Shown in pieces: positions 57,480 to 64,000 of a DNA stretch of 64,000 nucleotides. Position numbers and translations under genes: made by a program. Where the stretch lies: assembly GCA_025200525.1 (NCBI GenBank), contig CM045762.1, forward strand, positions 88,788,717 through 88,852,716, written 5' to 3'. Below the pieces are notes generated by a model. The model was not told the origin of the DNA. It saw only the letters and a list, made by a program, of their open reading frames with translations, and ran no database searches. Position 1 is the stretch's first letter. Every line of letters begins with the position of its first letter. The DNA comes from Camellia lanceoleosa. Its lineage: Eukaryota; Streptophyta; Magnoliopsida; Ericales; Theaceae.

Positions 57480-57830
57480 ATGGGCCAGAGGCCAGTTCGA
57501 CATGAATGAATGAATGGGCCAGAGGCCAGTTCGACATGAATGAATGAATGGACCAGAGGCCAATATGATCTGGATGAAAGTATGAATGGGCCAAAGGCCA
57601 GTTTGACATGAAGGTATGAATGGGCCAAAGGTCAATTTGACCTGAAAAGTATGAATGGGCCGAAGGCCAGTTTGACATGAACGAAAGATAAGTGGGCCAA
57701 TGGCCAGTTTGACATGAATAGATTGGGCCCGAGGCCGTTCGATGTGTTTGGGACCGCAGTTATTTGACCTACGTATGAATATATGTATGTATTAGATAGA
57801 AATATGAATTGGGCCTAAGGCCATTTGATG
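57480..57830 (+). repeat. tandem array, about nine units of 33-37 bp (last ones diverged)
   Basis: Each unit contains TGGGCC-AGGCCAGTT(C/T)GACATGAA or a close variant. The first two are nearly identical and later ones diverge. ORFs in this region are repeat translations. Confidence 0.88.
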
Positions 57831-58345
57831 TATATTGTTCCAATATATCTTCTTTATTTGATATTATTCACCGGGCTTTCGCTCACGCTCATTCATGTGT
57901 CTGTAGGTGAGCCAAGAGAGGTCCAAACCTAGCCTCAGTGAAGTTTGTGTGGAACAACCAAGGTCTTGAAGAGTCAGCCCTACGTCTCACGCATGAGACT
58001 CGTCTTCGCCCTTTTGTTATCTTATTTTATTTTGTCATGTTGGCGAGAACTTTGGTTTATGTTGTATATATATAGTTTTGATTGGCTGACCTAGACTTGA
58101 TAGATCCTGCATGTATAGAGCTTTGTATGAGTACATATTTTGATGTGAGTTATTAATACATGTATGTATGGTTTGTTATGATGTGCCATGTAAGCACAGT
58201 TCCATGGACAAAGTTTTAAATTTTGCTTCCATTTGGCCCATTTACTCTGATGAGTTATACATGTTTTGATTTGAGGCCGTAGGTAATCTCAGGATTACTG
58301 GCTGGTTATGTCCTTAACCCATGGGGACGGGTTTAAGTCATGACA

Positions 58346-58666
58346 GTGGCTGCACCAAATGAGAGCTGTCTCTTCCACTTTACATCAGATACTAAAGTAC
58401 CCCCACGGGAAGGGAGTAGCAATCATTTTTGGGAACTCTTCAATACATCCGCCGTCGGAGGTCTCTACACCAATCTTGGAAATTGAACATGGCGTGGAGG
58501 ATGTCTTTTTGTCGGGATTCACCTTGGCTGAGGCTCAGGTAGTACAGGATATGCTGGCTGTTGATGAGGGACTATATGTTAATGCGGAGTCTGTTTACCT
58601 CATGAACAAGCTTCAACACATGCCCGGTATGGGATTAGGGAGAAGGTCCGAAAGGGCGTCGTAGCA
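58346..58666 (+). pseudogene. Ogre-like aspartic protease, second part
   Basis: Resumes after the inserted LTR: WLHQMRAVSSTLHQILKYPH, GKGVAIIFGNSSIHPPSEVS, EIEHGVEDVFLSGFTLAEAQ, and MNKLQHMPGMGLGRRSE, which has a G-patch-like glycine pattern. A frameshift near 58645 separates it from the next segment. With 55557-55954 it makes one nearly complete protease region. Confidence 0.88.
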
Positions 58667-59690
58667 TTGGCCGAAGTACCGCATAACCCATATACCTTTG
58701 GTTTAGGTTATACGCCTACCAAGGAAGATTGGATAAGGAAAGGAAAAGAGATGGCTGGAAGGGCCAGGGCAAGAAAGACTGGAAAGAGCTATGAATTAGT
58801 GCATAGACCGATCCAAGGAACCCTGAACGGACGCTTTGTTCGGGAAGGGGAAGATTTCCCGTTCTGTGGCTTTCCAGAACCTTGGCTGAATTCAGAGAAG
58901 CAACGCTTGCCCGGCTTCGAGATCTTCTTCGACCTTCAGTTATCAGGGGATGAAGTTATTGAAGAGCAGACTAACCTACCAGCTGTGGCCGAACAGTGCA
59001 AAGAGGATGAGTTCGATGGCACAGAATTTGAGATGGGGGTAGCGCTGGCTTGTCTCCTCTCAGATCCTTAGATCACACTAGAGTGCGCGGGGTACGACTT
59101 CTCTGTTTCCATGATTGGGGATCAAATGGTTGTGGGCCCTTCTTCTGGTATTCTGGATGCGTCCATCGCACCCTCCCTCGTTTGGTAGTACGAGGAAGGC
59201 TTTTTGGCTAGCAGTTCTGGATCAGGTGGTAAACCAGAATCTGATTCCACAGAGTCTGTGGAGTCGAAATCAGATTCTAGTTCTTCTGAGTTAGAGTCCG
59301 GTATTCCTGGGGTTGATAACCCGGATGTCGTTGTCCTGTCCAAGTCGTCTTTTTCTTTTTCTTTCGAGTCTCTTGTAACCGAAGGATCAGACGAGCTGGA
59401 TGTTGTTAATGAGGATAGTACCGCTGTGGCTTCTAAGTACTTTTTTATGCCTCTTATTTATTGCATTAATAAGGACTTTCAAAAGTTTGATGAAAATGAC
59501 GAGGAAGAAATTCCTCCGGTTTTGAAGCATTTGATTGATCGAGAGGAGGAGAGGTTTGTAAAACCTTTGGTTGATGAAATCACTTCAATTAACGTGGGTA
59601 CTGAGAAGGATCTGTGGTTGGTCCAGACTGGGTCCACGTTGTCTTCAGAGGAACGCGAGCGCTTAGTTGCTTTATTAAAAGATTTCAAAG
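58667..59690 (+). pseudogene. Ogre-like protease-RT linker
   Basis: The frame reads AEVPHNPYTFGLGYTPTKED, RPIQGTLNGRFVREGEDFPF, CGFPEPWLNSEKQR, then acidic and Ser-rich text (SSSGSGGKPESDSTESVESK) with stops near 59071 and 59187, and NKDFQKFDENDEEEIPPVLK, the usual approach to the RT. No enzymatic domain. The amino-acid pattern is typical for Ogre-like elements. Confidence 0.8.
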
Positions 59691-60628
59691 ATGTTTTCGC
59701 GTGGTCCTACGAAGACATGCCTGGAATTGATCCTGAGATTGTACAGCACTGGATCCCTTTTGACTCAGAGGCCCGACTTGTTAAGTAGAAGCTCCGAAGG
59801 ATCCGCCCGGATTGGGCTTTGAAGATTAAAGAAGAGGTCACCAAGCAGATTGATGCAGGGTTTCTACTAATATTTGAGTATCCTACTTGGTTGGCCAACA
59901 TAGTTCCAGTGCCAAAGAAAGATGGCAGAATTCGGGTATGTGTGGACTTCAGAGATCTAAACAAAGCCCGTCTGAATGATGACTTTTCTCTGTCACATAT
60001 CGACGAATTAGTGGACTTCACAACGGGGCATGCGTTGCTCTCCTTCATGGATGGGTTTGCCAGGTATAACCAGATTTTGATGGCACCCGAAGACAGGGAA
60101 AAGACTGCTTTTACCACCCCATGGGGAACCTATTGTTATAGGGTGATGCCGTTTAGGCTGAAGAATGCTGGGGCTACTTGTCAATGGGCTGCAACCACGA
60201 TTCTACATGATATGATCCACAAAGTGGTTGAGGTGTATGTAGACGACATGATTGTCAAGTCCAAGGAAAGAGAGGGCCACTACACCGCCTTAAAGAAAAT
60301 TTTCCAACGAATCAGAGAATATCGGTTGCGACTGAATCCTCAGAAATGTACTTTCGGTGTTACAGCAAGGAAAATACTGGGGTTCTTGATTACACAAAGG
60401 GGCATCGAAGTCGATCCTTCCAAAATCAAGGCCATACTAGAAATGCCACCAACAAGGACTGAAAAGGAGGTGCGAGGCTTTCTTGGTAAAGTGCAATTCA
60501 TAAGACGGTTTATTACAAAATTAACCTTGACTTATGAACCGCTATTTGGTCTCCTGAAGAAAAAAAAGAAATTCCAATGGAATGACCGATGCCAAGTTGC
60601 TTTCGAGCAGATCAAGCAGTATTTATAG
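59691..60628 (+). pseudogene. Ogre-like reverse transcriptase
   Basis: Motifs in order: FKDVFAWSYEDMPGIDPEIV, a TAG at about 59786, LRRIRPDWALKIKEEVTKQI, EYPTWLANIVPVPKKDGRIR, VCVDFRDLNKARLNDDF, SFMDGFARYNQILMAPEDRE, KTAFTTPWGTYCYRVMPFRL, and the catalytic YVDD at 60236-60247. KCTFGVTARKILGFLITQRG and RGFLGKVQFIRRFI complete it. From 59819 the frame is open for 269 codons, which makes this the best kept gene of the element. Some conserved residues are altered (ARLND for ACPKD; CQWAAT for CQRAAT). Confidence 0.93.
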
Positions 60629-61080
60629 AACCCACCCGTGTTGTCATCGTCAGAGCTGGGGAAACCGTTGATTCTATATCTGTCAGTAACTGAGACGACG
60701 ATGGGCTGCATGCTTGCACAGGAATCTGAGGATAAAGTAGAGAAGGCTATCTATTACCTGAGTAAGAAAATGTTGGAATATGAGACCCGTTACACTCCGC
60801 TTGAGAAGGCTTGTTTAGCTTTGGTATAGTCCACCAAGAAGTTGAGGCACTACCTGTTAGCTCACTCTGTAATACTGGTTTCGAGATTGGATCCCATCAA
60901 ATATCTTCGAAACCAAACGCTTAGGAAACTGACCCATTGGTTGCTTATTCTTTCCGAATTTGATTTAAAGTATATGACTCGCAAATCAGTGAAAGGGAGA
61001 GTGGTAGCGGAGTTCCTAGCCGATCACCCAGTGAAGGGAGATGAAGCAGTAGAGTATCTGCTCCCAGATGAGGCCATTCT
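60629..61080 (+). pseudogene. Ogre-like RNase H, retroelement-type
   Basis: The frame reads KPLILYLSVTETTMGCMLAQ, EKAIYYLSKKMLEYETRYTP, LEKACLALV, a TAG at 60827-60829, then KKLRHYLLAHSVILVSRLDP and LLILSEFDLKYMTRKSVKGR with VVAEFLADHP, the standard Tat-type RNase H plus connection. The stop at 60827 interrupts the frame (Trp TGG to TAG fits). Catalytic residues are partly altered, as is common in this lineage. Confidence 0.88.
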
Positions 61081-61490
61081 ACGTGTTGAAGAAGAAACTT
61101 GGACTATGTACTTTGACGGAGTGTCAAACCAGAACGGGTATGAGATAGGGGTGTTACTGATAGCACCCGACAATTCTCGCATACCCTTAGCTTTCAAACT
61201 CCGGTTTAAGGTATCGAATAATGAAGCAGAATACGAGGCATGTATTGCTGGACTAGAAGCCGCCCTGGAATTAAGGGCAAAGCGGTTGGACATCATCAGA
61301 GACTCGAACCTGGTTGTATCTCAAGCAAAAGGAGATTGGAAGGTTAAAGAAGAAAGGATGAAAATCTTTCACCAGACCTTGGACGTTCTGATTCCTCGGT
61401 TTGAAAAGCTGAACTTCGCCTATCTACTAAGAGAGAACAACAGGTTCACCGATTCTTTAGCAACTCCAAAAGGGAGGCCATCCATCTGCT
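61081..61490 (+). pseudogene. Ogre-like second RNase H (aRH)
   Basis: Continues in frame: TWTMYFDGVSNQNGYEIGVL, FKVSNNEAEYEACIAGLEAA, DIIRDSNLVVSQAKGDWKVK, FAYLLRENNRFTDSLAT. The three acidic positions (FDG, EAEYEA, DSNLV) are kept. The last part (61425-61545) carries a local repeat duplication that destroys the frame. The terminal aRH Asp is probably the one in FTDSLAT. Confidence 0.88.
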
Positions 61491-61545
61491 AAGAGAGAAC
61501 AACAGGTTTGCCCATCTACTAAGAGAGAACAACAGGTTTGAAAAG
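61425..61545 (+). repeat. threefold local duplication inside aRH/integrase linker
   Basis: CTAAGAGAGAACAACAGGTT occurs at about 61429, 61489 and 61519, and GAAAAGCTGAACTTCG twice (about 61405 and 61541). This is an element-internal template-switch or slippage product; no function is implied. Confidence 0.85.
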
Positions 61546-62768
61546 CTGAACTTCGTCCATCATCAGAGACTAGGGGCAAATGCCAAAGACAAGAGGGCAA
61601 TACGTCGAATGGCTGCTCAGTTTATCATCTGTGGGGGTAAATTGTATAAACGTGGTCATCTGGGAATGCATAAGTTGTGTGTCGATGTAGAATAATCAAA
61701 ACACCTAATGGAGGCCATCCATGAAGGAGAATATGGTTTGCACATGAGCAGAGTGATGCTAGCTCGGAATATTCTCAAGCAGGGTTATTACTGGTCAACC
61801 ATGGAGGAGGATTGTATCGGTTTTGTTGGGTGATGCCACAAGTGTCAAATCCATGCAAATTACATAAATATTCTGTCGTCAATGCTGTACAACATGACTT
61901 CGCCGTAGCCATTTTCAGTCTGGGGAATTGATGTGATTGGGGCAGTTACTCCGAAGGGGTCGAACGGGCATGAGTACATCTTGGTAATGATAGACTACTT
62001 TACAAAGTGGGTTGAGGCCCAATCCTATGTAGTGCTGAAGGCGTCGCATGTGGCTAAGTTCATCAGGAACAACATCATCTGCCATTACGAGGTCCCGAAT
62101 GAGATTATTTCAGATAATGGTTCCCACTTCAAGAAGGAAGTGATTGACTTGTTGGAGAAGTATAACGTGGCTTTTCATAAGTCGTCCACGTATCGGCCAC
62201 AAACCAACGGAGCTGTTGAGGCCGCCAACAAGAATATAAAACATATCTTGCAGAAGATGGTAGAAACCTACAAGGACTGGCCAGATAAGCTGCCATTTGC
62301 TCTTTGGGGTTATAGAACATCAATTCGGACGTCTACTGGGGCAACTCTGTATTCCTTGGTTTATGGGATGGAGGTTGTTCCACCAATTGAGGTTGAGGTA
62401 CCGTCGTTGCGGGTCATGGCTGAGTGTCAAATTGCAGAAGTGGATTGGCAGCAAAGCAAGTTTGAGGAACTGATGCTGTTTGATGAGAGAAGGCTGAAAG
62501 CACTGTATCACGTCCAAGGTTATCAACGTAGGATTGCCCGGGCTTTCAACAAGAAGGTTAAGTCCAGGAAACTGAAAGAAGGGGATTTGGTGCTCAAAGA
62601 CAACCGAGCTCCCATCCATGACCCTAGGGGCAAGTTTAGACCCAATTGGATTGGCCCTTACATCATCAAGTCAATTTGGTCAGGTGGAGCTATCAGTTTT
62701 ATGGACTTGGATGGCCTAGAATTCTCCTAGCCGATCAACATGGACGAGTTGAAGAAATATTATCCCTG
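61546..62768 (+). pseudogene. Ogre-like integrase (core open, N-terminus broken)
   Basis: The N-terminal zinc region reads MEAIHEGEYGLHMSRVMLAR, YYWSTMEEDCIGFVG, a TGA, CHKCQIHANYI. The core (about 61920-62400) has WGIDVIGAVTPKGSNGHEYI (first Asp), ISDNGSHFKKEVID (second Asp) and QTNGAVEAANKNIKH (Glu), all intact. The C-terminal part reads RIARAFNKKVKSRKLKEGDL, VLKDNRAPIHDPRGKFRPNW, ending LKKYYP after a TAG at 62728. There is no chromodomain. The core and C-terminus are open from about 61921 to 62727. The N-terminus has at least three stops. Confidence 0.92.
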
Positions 62769-62997
62769 AGAGGCTCGCTAGGCCAAAAACCCAGAAGGGT
62801 GACCTAGGCAAAAGTTAGAGCACAAAAAAATAGAAAATAAGAAAAACTGAGCTTGCAAGGTTGAAAACCCAGAAAGGGCGGCCTTGGCAAAAGTTAGAGC
62901 GTAAAAAGTGAGTGTCAATACACGAGTAGGTTTGATTCCCATCTTCGGGATACGTAGGCAACTTCATTCTGAAGTCCAGCCATAAACAGTTCCTAAT
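62769..62997 (+). other. Ogre-like 3' untranslated start
   Basis: Contains two copies of an AAAACCCAGAA(G/A)GG...GGCAAAAGTTAGAGC block and TCGGGATACGTAGGCAACTT, typical of sequence behind the integrase of Tat/Ogre elements. It ends abruptly near 62997. Confidence 0.65.
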
Positions 62998-63400
62998 CAA
63001 CCGTGTCCATGTGATTTATTCGACGTTCTATGTTCATGAACCAGCTGGGGCAAGGGCAGATTCAACAATCTAGTCGGCTTGAGTGCCCTGGCCGCTCCAC
63101 GCTCCACGAATAAGTTCATGTTATTCGGCGTTCTATGTTCATGAACCAGTTGGGGCAAGGGCAGATTCATCAATCTAGTCGGCTTGAATGCCCCAGCTGC
63201 TCTACGAATCAAGTCATCATTACAATATTCATAAGTTTATGTTATTCGGCGTTTTATGCTATTTTCATTCGGCGTTCTTATTCACGAACCAGCTAAGGGC
63301 AGATTCGTCAAGCTAATCAGCTCATGTACCCTAGCTGCCTTATGAGCTAACCTATCAGCACCTTATGAATTCATTTTATTCAATCATAAGTCAAATTCAT
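62998..63400. repeat. diverged tandem array related to array A
   Basis: Two full units of about 120 bp and one or two partial ones, each with GTTATTCGGCGTTCTATG and GGCAAGGGCAGATTCA, separated by AATCTAGTCGGCTTGA. Read in reverse complement they correspond to the 24543-25385 units (GGGCAGATTTATTAATCTGA, CCGAATAGGAC). Confidence 0.8.
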
Positions 63401-63653
63401 TAATTTAATCGGGTATTAAGTTTGCCGCCTCACGTCGTCGTGACATCTTGTTCTAATTGCTAATTCTTTTAATTATGTACTTATATAACAAACAATACAA
63501 GCAATAACTTGAGAGTATAGAAAATTTTCATTCATAAATTGGGCGCTAATAGCGGACATTTTACACATGAAAATCCAAAAAAGATGAAAATCAACTAACA
63601 AAAAACATACATTGAAATAGAAAATACCTAATAAAACTAAAATGTCTCCCAAA
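63401..63653. other. spacer between array and antisense ORF
   Basis: AT-rich non-coding sequence. In length and position it matches the spacer 24266-24542 of the Tat element. Confidence 0.5.
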
Positions 63654-64000
63654 TCAAACTTCAGGATCAGACTCAAGTGGCTCAACGTTCACTTGCTCGT
63701 ATGGAATTGGCATGGCCAATGTAACTCCAGTGGCAGCAAGGGCTTTGAGCCACCCGTGTTTGAATCCCCGATTATCGAATTTGGGGACTTCTTCTACGTA
63801 GTTTTCAAGGGCGGCGCCCTTTCTAGCCTCGAACGCTGCAGAAGCCTCAGAGTTGGCTTTTTCCTTGGTCTTCTTCAACTCTTCTAACTCGGCCTCCACC
63901 TTGGCAAGCGCCTCCTTGGTTAACCTGAGCTATTCCTCGCTCGTGCTTTCCCTCTGCTCGGTGACCAATCTCTGCTCTTTAGCATTTTTTGCTCTTTCCA
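63654..64000 (-). pseudogene. antisense ORF C-terminus (coiled coil), runs off the right edge
   Basis: On the minus strand a charged coiled coil (NAKEQRLVTEQRESTSEE, a TAG near 63930, LTKEALAKVEAELEELKKTK) leads to ENYVEEVPKFDNRGFKHGWL, KALAATGVTLAMPIPYEQVN and VEPLESDPEV, stop TGA at 63654-63656. This closely matches the C-terminus of antisense ORF 1 (22120-24265). It stands in the correct opposite orientation to the Ogre-like pol genes. It is either the antisense ORF of the Ogre-like element or part of a truncated Tat copy joined at 62998. Confidence 0.85.

Larger units (their letters stand above)
55955..58345 (+). mobile_element. gypsy-type solo LTR, 2.39 kb, TSD GTGGT/GTGGC
   Basis: Starts TGTGATAACC and ends GTCATGACA, splitting the protease codons for GRPWL. 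Flanks are GTGGT (55950-55954) and GTGGC (58346-58350), 4 of 5 identical. There is no polyprotein. TATA box TATATAAG at 56291. CTCGAG motifs lie at 56975-57130, a tandem array at 57480-57830, and an end resembling the minus-strand LTR at 7435. ORFs inside are incidental. Confidence 0.9.
39798..62997 (+). mobile_element. Ogre-like (Tat group) giant retrotransposon with nested solo LTRs; 3' LTR not in window
   Basis: The 5' LTR (39798-43759) is followed by a primer-binding site, gag, protease, RT, RNase H, aRH and integrase on the plus strand. Internal sequence is interrupted by three solo LTRs (45750-50114, 50702-54644, 55955-58345). Without them the internal region to the integrase end is about 8.3 kb. 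The residue patterns of gag (DLEATHQEPKEGFSDFVTRW) and the protease region are those of plant Ogre/TatIV elements with very long LTRs. Many stops are present. No 3' LTR lies before 64000; the sequence changes character at about 62998. Confidence 0.88.

Noticed and set aside
55955..58345. Possible intron in the protease gene
   Set aside because: TG...CA ends, a 5-bp near-duplication, a TATA box and similarity to another LTR show a solo LTR insertion, not a spliced intron.

Overview
This window looks like heterochromatic nuclear DNA of a flowering plant, probably a eudicot and possibly woody, though the species cannot be fixed from the sequence. The evidence is the density of plant-type transposons: Ty1/copia, Tat and Ogre-like Ty3/gypsy elements, hAT-type MITEs, CACTA-like ends and Helitrons. 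No intact host gene was found. Almost every recognisable coding region belongs to a mobile element and carries stops, frameshifts or lost catalytic residues. The only host-derived sequence is gene fragments that appear to have been captured by a Helitron.

Layout. 1-4492: 3' half of a degenerate Ty1/copia element (integrase, reverse transcriptase, RNase H, 3' UTR, 3' LTR). 4765-5418 and 5718-6268: two non-autonomous hAT-type MITEs, the first with a perfect 8-bp target duplication; the second sits in a relic of a LINE-type RNase H. 6422-10546: a second copia 3' end on the minus strand, whose LTR is split by a complete gypsy solo LTR (7435-9872, target duplication CCCAC). 11659-15108: CACTA-like ends, a Helitron head, and a roughly 3-kb non-autonomous Helitron ending at CTAG. 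15109-39797: a second Helitron begins exactly at the tail of the first. It carries gene fragments (a COG2-like exon and a subtilase C-terminus) and a decayed Rep/helicase gene.

Three retroelements sit inside this second Helitron. They are a gypsy solo LTR (17259-19534, duplication AGTTG), a complete 12.2-kb Tat-lineage element on the minus strand (21339-33546, duplication TACTA), and a giant Ogre-like element starting at 39798 and running toward the right edge. The Ogre-like element holds three further solo LTRs: two of its own family (45750-50114, duplication GTAAC; 50702-54644, duplication GCATG) and one gypsy LTR (55955-58345). Removing these on paper gives one degenerate Ogre-type order: LTR, primer-binding site, gag, protease, reverse transcriptase, RNase H, archaeal-type RNase H, integrase.

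Points of most interest. The Tat element carries two antisense coiled-coil ORFs separated by two different tandem-repeat arrays, and a homologous antisense ORF plus array lies at the right edge behind the Ogre-like integrase. The giant LTRs each carry two GGCC-rich clusters and a G-box palindrome a few dozen bases before the TATA box. Three gypsy LTRs carry arrays of a CTCGAG-centred palindrome. Target duplications were read directly from the sequence. Family and lineage names rest on motif recognition without database searches.
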